Shown here piece after piece: positions 1 through 8,133 of a stretch of DNA of 64,000 nucleotides (position 1 is its first letter; the number at the start of each line of letters is the position of its first letter). This stretch comes from an uncultured Clostridia bacterium (GTDB lineage Bacteria > Bacillota > Clostridia > Christensenellales > Borkfalkiaceae): contig CAMWME010000004.1 in the NCBI GenBank assembly GCA_947175325.1, positions 1-64,000 of the forward strand, in the 5' to 3' direction. The notes under the pieces are model-generated. The model worked only from the letters and a program-made list of their open reading frames with translations, was not told where the DNA came from and ran no database searches. The position numbers and the translations under genes are program-made.

Positions 1-31
1 CGATACGTGCGCCGCCGCTGTAATTTTACTT

Positions 32-112
32 TTAAAACAATATCGCAATCATTATCACCGCCGCGGTACTTGCAACGGCAAGCTTTATAGCCTTCTTAAA
101 AAATTCTATCAT
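32..112 (-). CDS. 26-residue single-pass membrane peptide
   Basis: A short reading frame of 26 codons has an AGGAGG ribosome-binding site 5 nt before its ATG. The start codon overlaps the stop of the preceding 61-residue gene in an ATGA junction, which argues for real translational coupling. The peptide has a basic N-terminus (IEFFKKAIK) followed by a hydrophobic run of about 17 residues, so it is probably a one-helix membrane peptide. No family is recognised. It could be a toxin-like or regulatory peptide, but nothing in the sequence decides this. Confidence 0.5.
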   Translation of the reverse strand: MIEFFKKAIKLAVASTAAVIMIAILF

Positions 113-294
113 ACTACCCTCCTGAAATACATTCTTTCGCGGGTGTTAAGCCCCTTAACCTTGTCAAGTTCGGCAAACAGCTTATCACTTTCAGACATAG
201 GAATCACTTCACCTTTATCCAAAAGGAACAGCTCGCCCTCGTGGCGCTCCCTTATTAATCCCTTCTGTCTTTCAATATATGCCGTAAAGTTCAT
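109..294 (-). CDS. Small charged hypothetical protein (61 aa)
   Basis: I chose the ATG at 294 because a GGAGG site lies 8 nt upstream; an upstream in-frame ATG (324) has no such site. The product starts MNFTAYIERQ, is rich in charged residues and has no membrane segment. Its C-terminal half (DKLFAELDKVKGLNTRERMY) looks helical. It is coupled by ATGA overlap to the 26-residue membrane peptide, so the two probably work together. Function is unknown. Confidence 0.55.
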   Translation of the reverse strand: MNFTAYIERQKGLIRERHEGELFLLDKGEVIPMSESDKLFAELDKVKGLNTRERMYFRRVV

Positions 295-384
295 TTTTTG
301 TTCCTCCACAATGCCTCGTTGCAAAAGTTTTCGGCGCTTTTTTGCCCCTTAACTTATTTACAAGCTACATTTTACCGATTATAC

Positions 385-413
385 TTGACAGATATTGTCA
401 TATATGATAAAAT
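385..413 (+). promoter_or_regulatory. Promoter with operator palindrome for the WYL regulator
   Basis: TTGACA at 385-390 and TAAAAT at 408-413 are separated by 17 bp. The -35 box is embedded in a palindrome, TGACA-N5-TGTCA (386-400). This is the expected place for a repressor site and suggests autoregulation by the downstream WYL protein (inference). Confidence 0.7.
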
Positions 414-483
414 TTTTTTAATAAAATAACTAATTTTTTATTTTATCGGTTTATATTATGCCCAAGGGGGAGGTTATATAACT

Positions 484-1404
484 ATGAAGTACAACGTAAT
501 GCTGAAAATTTTAATGCTATTACTCCAAAAACGGAAGGTCACCGCAACCGAAATTGCCCGCCGTTACGAGGTATCGGTTAGAAGCGTCTACCGCTACATA
601 GAAGAGCTTATCGTGTGCGGCGTGCCAATAGACATTGCGCGCGGCCGTTACGGCGGAATAACCATTGCAGACACATTCCGTCTGCCCACGGGCTACTTCA
701 CGCGTGAGGAATACGCCTCCACCATCAACGCCCTCAACGCTATGGCTTCACAAATTTCCGACGAAAGCTTGATTTCCGCAAGAGAAAAGCTTGAAAGCAG
801 ACAAAAGAACGAAAAGCTTCAGCTCTCCGTCTGCGGCAATATAATTGTCGACGGCGGAACTTGGGGCGACAATATCAAATTCTCGGAAAAAATGAGGGTT
901 TGCGAGCAAGCCGTTGAGGAAAACAAAAGCTTGCTTATCGACTACATCTCGCGTGAGGGCGAGCACAGCAAGCGAGTAATCGACCCGCACGTTCTTATTC
1001 TCAAACAAAATATTTGGTACGTTTGGGCGTTCTGCCACACCAAACAAGAATTCAGAACGTTTAAAATAGGCAGAATGAAGTCGGCAACTTTTACCGGCAA
1101 AACTTTTGTAAAAAAAGAATTCACCCGCGATGACATTTACTTAAACTTCTACTATCGGAGTGACGAGCTTATTGAAGTAACCTTTGCCATTGAAAAGAAC
1201 TCGCTTGCCGACGCCGAAGATTGGCTAGGCATTGACAACATCGAGCCGCGCGGGGACGGCTTCGTTGCAACCATGACTTTGCCGAACGACAGCGTGCTTA
1301 TAAACAAAATTTTAAGCTGCGGCGGGGCGGTAAAAGTCGAAGCACCGCAAGACTTAAAAGAGCGCGTCAAGGCGGCGGCGCGAAAAATTTTAGAAGAAAC
1401 TTAA
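484..1404 (+). CDS. HTH/WYL-domain transcriptional regulator (YafY family)
   Basis: The 306-residue product has an N-terminal winged-helix HTH (about residues 8-60, with VTATEIARRYEVSVRSVYRY). A WYL domain follows at about 140-220, including IWYVWAFCHTKQEFRTFKIGRM. A C-terminal WCX-like region completes it. WYL proteins bind small ligands or nucleic acid and regulate transcription. The ATG follows a strong GGGGGAGG site. The palindrome over its own -35 box suggests it controls itself. No obvious target gene adjoins it, as the next genes are convergent. Confidence 0.85.
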   Translation: MKYNVMLKILMLLLQKRKVTATEIARRYEVSVRSVYRYIEELIVCGVPIDIARGRYGGITIADTFRLPTGYFTREEYASTINALNAMASQISDESLISAREKLESRQKNEKLQLSVCGNIIVDGGTWGDNIKFSEKMRVCEQAVEENKSLLIDYISREGEHSKRVIDPHVLILKQNIWYVWAFCHTKQEFRTFKIGRMKSATFTGKTFVKKEFTRDDIYLNFYYRSDELIEVTFAIEKNSLADAEDWLGIDNIEPRGDGFVATMTLPNDSVLINKILSCGGAVKVEAPQDLKERVKAAARKILEET

Positions 1405-1438
1405 AAAGGCGGCGGAGAAAATTCTCCGCCGCCTTTAA
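1403..1438. terminator. Bidirectional Rho-independent terminator
   Basis: A stem of about 14 bp (GGCGGCGGAGAA with TTCTCCGCCGCC) is flanked by A and T runs. It lies between the convergent WYL gene and hinT and can serve both. Confidence 0.85.
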
Positions 1439-1442
1439 ATTA

Positions 1443-1470
1443 GCGTTATTTCAAGCATATATGGGGGTCT
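1443..1470 (-). repeat. Dispersed ATATGC/CCCCC motif, copy 1
   Basis: The C-rich strand is the minus strand. It reads GACCCCC-ATATATGC-TTGAAATAACGC and is one of the closest copies to the consensus. It lies just downstream of the hinT stop codon. Confidence 0.7.
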
Positions 1471-1471
1471 A

Positions 1472-1810
1472 TCACCAACCGAGCACCTCGCCGCCGAGGA
1501 TATGCACGTGCAAATGGAACACGGTTTGACCCGCGTCGTCGCCTTGGTTTATTATAAGGCGATAGCCGTTTTCAAGTCCGTTTTCTTTTGCAATTTGAGG
1601 TATCTTTTTTAAGATATATTTTAAATCCTCAGCCCTATCTTCGTCCATTTCGGAAAGCAGTTTAAAATGGTTTTTAGGTATTGCCAAAAGGTGCACCTTT
1701 GCCTTGGGTTCAATATCCTTAAACACGAGCATTTTCTCGTCCTCGTACACCTTGGCAGAGGGGATTTCACCCCTTATGATTTTACAGAATAAACAGTCTT
1801 TATCAAGCAT
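1472..1810 (-). CDS. hinT: HIT family nucleotide-binding protein (HinT-like)
   Basis: The 112-residue protein has the normal length of bacterial HinT. It begins with the CLFCKIIRGEIPS signature and ends with the histidine triad HLHVHILGG (about residues 99-107). Family members hydrolyse purine nucleoside phosphoramidates and related adducts in the cytoplasm. It is last in a tight minus-strand run after prsW, with which its start overlaps by 8 bp. Confidence 0.92.
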   Translation of the reverse strand: MLDKDCLFCKIIRGEIPSAKVYEDEKMLVFKDIEPKAKVHLLAIPKNHFKLLSEMDEDRAEDLKYILKKIPQIAKENGLENGYRLIINQGDDAGQTVFHLHVHILGGEVLGW

Positions 1811-3542
1811 CTTTATTTCTCCTTGCTTTAATTTTTAAAGTAATAAACGCCGCGCTGCCGCCTATTAAAGTTGCACCCGCAAGCGTTGACAGCGCGATAA
1901 TCGAGCCAAGCCCTTCAAATTCCGTCTTGCCCGTCCACAAAAAAATCTCCTTGTTTTCACGGTCGTAGCCTATGGATAACGAATTATTCATATAAAAATA
2001 GCTGAATTCAAGTATGGGCTTTTTAGGCTCGGAAGGTTCTTCGGGTTCCGTAGGCTCGGGTTCCGTTATATCGGGCTCCTCAACCTCGGGCGGCGCTTCC
2101 TCCTCGTCCGGAATATCCGGCACGGCAGTATACCTGGGATAATTAAACCAATCAAAATACGCATCTTCAAAAACTTGAATAAGATGTACGTAATGAAGTC
2201 CTTTAACGCCTTTCACCTTCACCGCGATATTTTCAAGAATAGGTTGCCCGTCTTCAAAGGCGTAAACGTAAAAATAATTGCAATCGCCGTCCGTTTCTCT
2301 TTGGGTAGCACCAGCAAGCTGACCTTCAACAAAGTATCGGGTGTAGTCATCGGAGTCTTTATCGTACTCCCTTTCCCAATTTGCGTAAAGGGGCAAACCG
2401 TCTTGAATTCTGTCAATAAGGCTTGGCACGTCGTCAACCTTCTCAGTGATTGCTTTTTCGCCCGTCTTAATGCAGCAGCCCGCAAAGGCGAACACGCTTA
2501 GCACTACGGCGCAAAGCACCGCCGTCAAGTTCGCGGTATGCGAAATTCTTGCACTGATAGTAATCGGCTCCGGCTGATAAATTTCGGGCTTGCCTTCGAA
2601 ATACAGCTCTTTAAAACAGCTTTTCAAGGCGAAGAAAACCGCTATAAAAATTGCGGCAACTACCCCCGCTTCGATAGCCCAACCGACAGTTACACCCCGT
2701 AATATGTTGAGGTTATCGTCAAAAAACGGCACGTCGGCGAAGTAATGCAAAGCCATCATTGCAATTACTATTCCGTAAAAGCGGAAGTTAATAAACGGCT
2801 TTTTAAATTTGGCGAAAGCCCAGCAAATCATAGCCGTCCACGGCGCGTGCGAACACACGCACGAAAGTCCGCGCCCGACCGAAGTAAGCACCAGCCAGCC
2901 CGTTCCGTAAGAACGCGAAAGGGAATAAATATAACCTAAGTCTTCCGTAAAAGAATAGCCCGTTCCAACGGCAAAGCCTATTAAAAAGCAATAAAACGGA
3001 TTCTTCTTGCCGAGAATAAATATTGCCGCGATAGCAACGGCGCCCTTTATAAACTCTTCCCAAAAGCCCACCCACAGCGTGGAAATCCACACGTTCGGCT
3101 CGTTTACGGTGCTATAAATGTACTCGTACCCGAGCGTGATAATTACGGTTGAAATCACACCGCCTATCAAAAGTGCTGCACACAGCTTCAAAAGGCTTAA
3201 ATCGCGCTTAGGGTAAAGCTCGAAGGCTAATATAAAAAGCGGAACGTTGAAAAGAAGTCCGCCCGTCAAAATTGCGGTTTGATAATCCGCGGTATATCTT
3301 GCAAGCCTAAACGCGAATGCAATTATTGCAAATAAAATTACGTTCAGCGCAAACACGCGTATATAAAGCCAAGGCAGCTTTCTTGCAATATTTTCACTGC
3401 AATTATCACCGAGTCCGCGCGTAAAAACTTCGGCATATTCTTCCTTGGTGTGCGGGCGAAAGGTTTCTTTGAAGAAAAATTTCAGCTTTTCTTTGACGCG
3501 CTTATTTTTTGATTTTTCATCACCTTGTAATGAGTTTTGCAT
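1803..3542 (-). CDS. PrsW-family intramembrane protease with extra C-terminal ectodomain
   Basis: The first 310 residues or so are polytopic and carry the PrsW/CPBP-like signatures. These are WEEFIKG near residue 160, GTGYSFTEDLGY near 193, a conserved H in CSHAPWTAM and a late LHYFADVPF. PrsW proteins are glutamic-type intramembrane proteases of site-1 type. After a further hydrophobic segment (about 335-360) comes a 150-residue soluble domain, then a P/E-rich linker (EPEPTEPEEPSEP) and a final membrane helix with a basic tail. The tail is not part of the usual PrsW core (about 200-250 aa). The gene overlaps mtaB by 23 bp. Confidence 0.75.
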   Translation of the reverse strand: MQNSLQGDEKSKNKRVKEKLKFFFKETFRPHTKEEYAEVFTRGLGDNCSENIARKLPWLYIRVFALNVILFAIIAFAFRLARYTADYQTAILTGGLLFNVPLFILAFELYPKRDLSLLKLCAALLIGGVISTVIITLGYEYIYSTVNEPNVWISTLWVGFWEEFIKGAVAIAAIFILGKKNPFYCFLIGFAVGTGYSFTEDLGYIYSLSRSYGTGWLVLTSVGRGLSCVCSHAPWTAMICWAFAKFKKPFINFRFYGIVIAMMALHYFADVPFFDDNLNILRGVTVGWAIEAGVVAAIFIAVFFALKSCFKELYFEGKPEIYQPEPITISARISHTANLTAVLCAVVLSVFAFAGCCIKTGEKAITEKVDDVPSLIDRIQDGLPLYANWEREYDKDSDDYTRYFVEGQLAGATQRETDGDCNYFYVYAFEDGQPILENIAVKVKGVKGLHYVHLIQVFEDAYFDWFNYPRYTAVPDIPDEEEAPPEVEEPDITEPEPTEPEEPSEPKKPILEFSYFYMNNSLSIGYDRENKEIFLWTGKTEFEGLGSIIALSTLAGATLIGGSAAFITLKIKARRNKDA

Positions 3543-4740
3543 ATGCGCCGTCCTTAAAAATTTCAGTTAGCTCCACACCGTATTTTTTGCCGCATTCGAG
3601 ATATAAAGGTACGTAAACCTTAATATAGTTGGGGGTGTATCCAGTCGTGAAGCCTTCCGAGTACTCTTCCGCAATAAAGCTTAAAGGCTTATTTAAAAAC
3701 CTTTTTATATACTTTTCTGCCGCTACTTCACCCGCCGCCAAAAGCCTATGAAGGCGTTCACTTTTTATATCGGGCGGCAAATCTTTTAACTTATAAGCCA
3801 CCGTACCTTCACGCGGTGAAAACGCAAACGCGTGCACCCGCGCAAAGCCGACCTCTTCAATTATCGAAAGACTTTCTAAAAAGTCGACCTCAGTTTCGGT
3901 TGCAAACCCCGCAATAATATCGGTAGTTATCGCCGCATCGGGGAAAAATTGATAGATAAGCTTACACTTTTCTACGTATTCCTCACGCGTGTAGTGTCTG
4001 TTCATTGCCCTTAACACGGCGGAAGAACCGCTTTGCAAAGACAAGTGAAACTGAGGCGCAAAGTCCTTCAGCCCTTTAAGCGCGGTCAAAAATTCTTCGG
4101 TAATTATATTACATTCCAGCGAGCCGAGCCGCACTCGCTTATCGGTATCTTTAAGCGCACGGATTAAGTCGCAAAGAGTTGTATTTTCGTATCCGTAGGA
4201 AGAAATATTTATACCGTTTAAAACCACTTCGGGGCAGTCGGTTTTTGCGATTTCCCCCAATATATCCTCGACTTTCCGCGATTTTTCCCTTCCGCGAAGG
4301 TAGGGAATTATGCAGTATGAGCAGAAGTTATTGCACCCATCTTGTATCTTTATAAAGGCGCGGGTTTTAGTCTGTTTTGGAAAGGAAAGACCCGTATCCT
4401 CACAGCCGTAGCGGCTTGCGATTGCGGAAATAATTTTGCCCTTATTCCTTGCCCCGCTTACGAATGCTACTCCCTTTTCTTCATACGCTTTTTTGTCCTT
4501 TTCGGAAGCGCAGCCGCAAACAAAAATCTGTGCGTTCGGGTTGAACTTCCTCGCGCGGGCAACAAGCTGGCGGCTTTTCTTTTCCGCTTCTCTGGTCACG
4601 GCGCAAGTGTTCAAAACGAAAATATCCGCATAAGACAGCTTGTCCGAAACTTCCCAGCCGAACTTTTCAAGCGTAGCCATGATAGAGGCGCTTTCAACCT
4701 CGTTGACCTTGCACCCCAACGTAAAGACTACCGCCTTCAT
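3520..4740 (-). CDS. mtaB: tRNA (t6A37) methylthiotransferase MtaB
   Basis: This 406-residue radical-SAM enzyme converts t6A37 of tRNA to ms2t6A. The N-terminal MTTase domain opens with TLGCKVNEVES, the diagnostic MtaB form. The radical-SAM cluster motif CNNFCSYC (CxxxCxxC) lies near residue 137. A TRAM-like region closes the protein. Its start overlaps the rsmE stop by 4 bp, placing it in the prmA-rsmE-mtaB-prsW-hinT run, a familiar Firmicutes arrangement. Confidence 0.93.
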   Translation of the reverse strand: MKAVVFTLGCKVNEVESASIMATLEKFGWEVSDKLSYADIFVLNTCAVTREAEKKSRQLVARARKFNPNAQIFVCGCASEKDKKAYEEKGVAFVSGARNKGKIISAIASRYGCEDTGLSFPKQTKTRAFIKIQDGCNNFCSYCIIPYLRGREKSRKVEDILGEIAKTDCPEVVLNGINISSYGYENTTLCDLIRALKDTDKRVRLGSLECNIITEEFLTALKGLKDFAPQFHLSLQSGSSAVLRAMNRHYTREEYVEKCKLIYQFFPDAAITTDIIAGFATETEVDFLESLSIIEEVGFARVHAFAFSPREGTVAYKLKDLPPDIKSERLHRLLAAGEVAAEKYIKRFLNKPLSFIAEEYSEGFTTGYTPNYIKVYVPLYLECGKKYGVELTEIFKDGAYAKLITR

Positions 4741-5465
4741 TTCAGCTCACCCAAAGCATACGCAATTAGCGCACAGACGGTAATTGCCGCAGTTTCAGCG
4801 CGCAAAATTCTTTTACCGAGCGAAATTCCAGTAAAGCCGAGGGCTTGCGCGTTCTCGTATTCCTTATGCGAAAATCCACCCTCACTGCCCACTACGACTG
4901 CGGTAGAGCCCGTAAGGCAAGATAAGTCACCGCCGTTAGAGCTTTCTAAAAACTCGCAAGCAAACAGCTTGTTAGCGTAGTCGCCCGCAGATTTTAACGC
5001 GCTATCCAAATCGCCGAAATATTCTATCTCCGGCGCGCAAGAGCGTTGGCACTGTTTAGCCGCCTCACGGGCAACTTTTCTGAGCCGCTCCAATTTATTG
5101 TCGTTCATATAAGCAGAGCAGTATTCGGAAGAAAACACGCCTATTTTGGATACGCCGAGCTCGGTTGCCTTTTGAACGATAAGCTCGGTTTTGTCCCCCT
5201 TCAAAGCTCCGCAAAGTAAATAAATGGGGGTCTTGGGTTCTCTTTCACCCTCAATTGACCCCGTAATATGTGCCAACAAACGGTGTTTTTCGATTTTTGC
5301 GACTATCGCGGAATACTCCTTTCCGCTGCCGTCCAAAAGCACGATTTCCGTCCCCTCTTCAACCCTTAACACGGTTTTTGCGTGAACGAATTCTTCGCCT
5401 TCCAAATAAACTTCCGTTTCGCCCACGTTAAGTTTTTCGATAAAAAATCTTTTATGCGCGCTCAT
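4737..5465 (-). CDS. rsmE: 16S rRNA m3U1498 methyltransferase RsmE
   Basis: The 242-residue SPOUT-class methyltransferase has an N-terminal PUA-like part (VYLEGEEFVHAKTVLRVEEG). The C-terminal knot includes KATELGVSKI, VVVGSEGGFS and LGKRILRAETA, the last two being the SAM-binding knot motifs. It methylates U1498 of 16S rRNA. It overlaps prmA and mtaB by 4 bp on each side. One copy of the dispersed 30-bp motif lies within it, in a reading frame different from the tilS and ligA copies. Confidence 0.94.
   Translation of the reverse strand: MSAHKRFFIEKLNVGETEVYLEGEEFVHAKTVLRVEEGTEIVLLDGSGKEYSAIVAKIEKHRLLAHITGSIEGEREPKTPIYLLCGALKGDKTELIVQKATELGVSKIGVFSSEYCSAYMNDNKLERLRKVAREAAKQCQRSCAPEIEYFGDLDSALKSAGDYANKLFACEFLESSNGGDLSCLTGSTAVVVGSEGGFSHKEYENAQALGFTGISLGKRILRAETAAITVCALIAYALGELK
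5251..5284 (+). repeat. Dispersed motif, copy 2 (inside rsmE)
   Basis: The plus strand reads TCAATTGACCCC, then GTAATATGTGCC, then AACAAACGG. It retains both the TCAATTGA left end and the right flank, but lies inside rsmE where it encodes LLAHITGSIE. Confidence 0.6.
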
Positions 5466-6403
5466 AATTTAAACGATAGGGCAAGCCACTCGCCCTCTTT
5501 TAAAGTCTTTTCCAATTTAAGCCCTTGCGCCGTAAAAGCGGTGATAACCATTTCAAGTCGGCTTTCGATTATGCCGCTTAAAATAAGCGTGCCTCCCGCC
5601 TTTAAATTCTTGGGGATTGAGGGCGCAAGTCCGCACAGAATTTCCGCCGTGATGTTGGCAAGCATAATGTCGCCCTTGATTTCGGCGTTATCCAAAAGGT
5701 TGGAGTGCGCCACCGTAACGCTGTCCGCCACCCCGTTTATTTCCGAATTGTGCTTTGCGCTCTCGACTGCCACGTAGTCAATGTCGGTAAGGTATGCGTA
5801 CTTTGCGCCGAGTTTAATTGCGGAAATGCCGAGAATGCCGCTTCCGCAGCCCACGTCGATACAGACGCTTGACGGCGTTAAATATTCTTGCAACAGTTTA
5901 AGACACATAGCCGTGGTTTCGTGTTCGCCCGTGCCGAATGCCATATTGCTGTCCAGCTTCACCACTTCTTCAAATGGCTTTTTGTCGTAAGCAATCCACT
6001 CGGGGCACACGACGATTTTTTCGCCTATGTGCAAGGGGCGGAAATGGGTTTTCCAAATTTCAATCCAATCGTCACCCTCAACCTCTCGCAAGGTCGTTTC
6101 AAGCGAGCCGAGCTTAGTAAAGCCCGCGCAGTTTGAAGAAAGTTCTTCCAAGTCCTCGCGTATTTTGGGTAAGGTGGTTGCGGTTTCGTCGTTCGGCACG
6201 AAGGCTTTAACGAGCACGTCTTGCCGCTCGCTTAAAAGGTTTTCGTCTATGTAGTCCCAGTACAAAACTTTGTTCTGTTGAAGGGCGATGACGTCCTTAA
6301 CGTCGGATATCGCCACGCCGTAGTTAGTGTACCGCCACAAAATATCGGCGATAAGCTCACTACCTTCGGTAGTGGTATGTATAGTAAGTTCGGTGAATTT
6401 CAT
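5462..6403 (-). CDS. prmA: Ribosomal protein L11 methyltransferase PrmA
   Basis: The product of 313 residues has the PrmA layout: an N-terminal substrate-recognition domain (1-100) and a Rossmann methyltransferase domain. The motifs FGTGEHETT, VCIDVGCGSGILGISAIKLGA and MLANITAEIL are visible. It trimethylates L11. ATG 6403 follows an AAGGAC site. It heads the overlap-coupled group prmA-rsmE-mtaB-prsW-hinT. Confidence 0.95.
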   Translation of the reverse strand: MKFTELTIHTTTEGSELIADILWRYTNYGVAISDVKDVIALQQNKVLYWDYIDENLLSERQDVLVKAFVPNDETATTLPKIREDLEELSSNCAGFTKLGSLETTLREVEGDDWIEIWKTHFRPLHIGEKIVVCPEWIAYDKKPFEEVVKLDSNMAFGTGEHETTAMCLKLLQEYLTPSSVCIDVGCGSGILGISAIKLGAKYAYLTDIDYVAVESAKHNSEINGVADSVTVAHSNLLDNAEIKGDIMLANITAEILCGLAPSIPKNLKAGGTLILSGIIESRLEMVITAFTAQGLKLEKTLKEGEWLALSFKL

Positions 6404-6417
6404 AGTAGTCCTTATAT

Positions 6418-7098
6418 TTAACGGTCGCTTTCCGTCTTTTCGAGCGATACGACGAACGGATACTCTTGCAATGCTTTAAAGATAAACGCCGCATCCACCT
6501 GCATTCTGGTATGAATTACTGCGTGGTAGACAATCTCTTCTTCAACGCGGACAGCCTTGAATTCGGTAAAGCTTTTTATATCGAAAAGCTTTTTAATTAT
6601 CGTAAGGCAATCGTCGGTGTCGCTTTTGAAGGTAATTTTGATTTCGTTATAGTGCCTATCTTGGAAAAGGCGAATGGGCAAATGCAAGAAAAGCTGTATT
6701 AAAACGCTCAATACGGTAGCGCCGATTGCAACGTAGTACATACCGGCACCCGCCGCCATTGCTATTGCAGCGGTAAGCCAAATGCCCGCCGCAGAGGTAA
6801 GCCCTAAAACGGCGGTTTCCTTGTGCATAATCATACCAGCGCCGAGGAAGCCTATGCCCGTAACGACTTGCGCCGCTATACGGGCGGAATCACCGCCGAA
6901 AAGTTTACTGAAACCGAAAGATACGACGGTAAAAAGCGCAGCACCCGCAGCAACGACGACGTGCGTACGGATACCCGCAACTTTAAGGCGAAGCTGGCGC
7001 TCTACTCCGAGTGCAAAGCCCAAAACGGTTGCAAGTAGTATTCTTATTATACATTCAAGCCAGTATAAATCCTCCGGCAAAAACCAAGTAGCAAGCAT
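6418..7098 (-). CDS. MgtC/SapB family membrane protein
   Basis: The 226-residue product has about five membrane segments in its first 140 residues, including the family signature ALGVERQLRLKVAGIRTH and the glycine-rich VVTGIGFLGAGMI. A cytoplasmic ACT-like C-terminal domain (about 150-226) follows. Distant relatives of MgtC are tied to Mg2+ homeostasis or ATP synthase control; the role here is not shown. It lies 14 bp upstream of prmA. Confidence 0.88.
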   Translation of the reverse strand: MLATWFLPEDLYWLECIIRILLATVLGFALGVERQLRLKVAGIRTHVVVAAGAALFTVVSFGFSKLFGGDSARIAAQVVTGIGFLGAGMIMHKETAVLGLTSAAGIWLTAAIAMAAGAGMYYVAIGATVLSVLIQLFLHLPIRLFQDRHYNEIKITFKSDTDDCLTIIKKLFDIKSFTEFKAVRVEEEIVYHAVIHTRMQVDAAFIFKALQEYPFVVSLEKTESDR

Positions 7099-7185
7099 AA
7101 ATTTTACCTCATCAAAAAGTCATTTGTATATTCTATTACAATTTTAACACGAAAAGCCTTTAAATTCAAGTACTTATTTAAAATA

Positions 7186-7218
7186 AAAAGCGCGGCTTAA
7201 AATAAGCCGCGCTTAAAA
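7186..7218 (-). terminator. Terminator downstream of the thioredoxin-reductase-like gene
   Basis: The stem AAGCGCGGCTTA pairs with TAAGCCGCGCTT; the minus-strand side ends in a T-rich stretch. Confidence 0.7.
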
Positions 7219-7219
7219 A

Positions 7220-8068
7220 CTATTTTTCGCTTAAATATTCGATAGCCGAATGGGCGGCAACGTTACCTTCGCCCGCCGCTTTAACGTATTGATAAGGTCT
7301 GCCCGTGCAGTCGCCCGCGGCGTACAGCCCTTTTATATTAGTTTCCATTTTGCGGTTCACTAAGATATGACCGTCCTCGACTTTAAGCCCGTGCACCAAC
7401 GTCGCGGGTGAAAACGCGCTTTTCAGAACGAATACGCCGTCGACCTCTACTTTGCCGCCCGAATACTCCACGGCGGTAAGTCTGTTTTCGCCCAAAAAAC
7501 ACGTGGGGGCTTTTAAAATAATTTCGGCGTTCTTTGCCTTTATTTCGTAGCCCTTGTAGAGGGGCATAACGTAAACCTTTTCGGCAACCGAGCATAAAAA
7601 TTCGATTTCGCTTTCGTACCGCTTGTCCGTGCAGTAAACGGCGATTTTTTTGCCCTTGTATAAAAAGCCGTCGCAAGTGGCGCAATAGCTTACGCCCCGT
7701 CCTAAAAGCCGTTCCTCTCCGTCCACGGGCTTTTGGGTTTCAACGCCGAGGCACAAAATAACTGCCTTAGCCTCGTAATTTTTACTGCCCGCGAGCAAGC
7801 TGAACGAGCCGTCCATGGGGTAAATGCCCGTAATAATTTCGTTGACGGATTCTATGCCGAGGCTTTGCGTGTGCTTGTTAAAGGCTTTTGCCAAATCTTT
7901 GCCCGTAATATCGGGGAGTGCGGGGTAGTTTTTAATAAGCTCGGCACGCTCAACTTTTTTTGAAGATTCGCCGGAAGAAAACCATATAAAGCTTTTATTC
8001 AAAATTTTGGCGTTGATTACCGCGGAAACCCCCGCCGGCCCGCCGCCTATAATTGCTAAATCGTACAT
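7220..8068 (-). CDS. Thioredoxin reductase-like FAD/NAD(P) oxidoreductase
   Basis: The 282-residue protein has an N-terminal FAD site (LAIIGGGPAGVSA), the redox pair CATC near residue 133 and a C-terminal FAD motif (GLYAAGDCTGRPYQYVKAAGEG). Length and order fit low-molecular-weight thioredoxin reductases and their relatives. The central NADPH domain is short and lacks a clear GxGxxA motif, so the electron donor is uncertain (NADPH, ferredoxin or other). It lies downstream of the hydrogenase gene, separated by a hairpin. Confidence 0.8.
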   Translation of the reverse strand: MYDLAIIGGGPAGVSAVINAKILNKSFIWFSSGESSKKVERAELIKNYPALPDITGKDLAKAFNKHTQSLGIESVNEIITGIYPMDGSFSLLAGSKNYEAKAVILCLGVETQKPVDGEERLLGRGVSYCATCDGFLYKGKKIAVYCTDKRYESEIEFLCSVAEKVYVMPLYKGYEIKAKNAEIILKAPTCFLGENRLTAVEYSGGKVEVDGVFVLKSAFSPATLVHGLKVEDGHILVNRKMETNIKGLYAAGDCTGRPYQYVKAAGEGNVAAHSAIEYLSEK

Positions 8069-8098
8069 ATAATAAAGTTTGCACCTTTTTTTAAATTT

Positions 8099-8131
8099 TA
8101 AGCCCCGCGCCGCAAGGCGCGGGGCTGTTAT
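8099..8131. terminator. Hairpin between the hydrogenase and reductase genes
   Basis: A perfect 11-bp stem, AGCCCCGCGCC with GGCGCGGGGCT, and a 4-nt loop. The minus-strand tail is T/A-rich, so it probably ends hydrogenase transcripts. Confidence 0.75.
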
Positions 8132-8133
8132 AT

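Noticed and set aside
4342-4980. 212-codon plus-strand open frame
   Set aside because: It lies antisense across mtaB and rsmE, which are clearly coding; it has no ribosome-binding site and an implausible composition.
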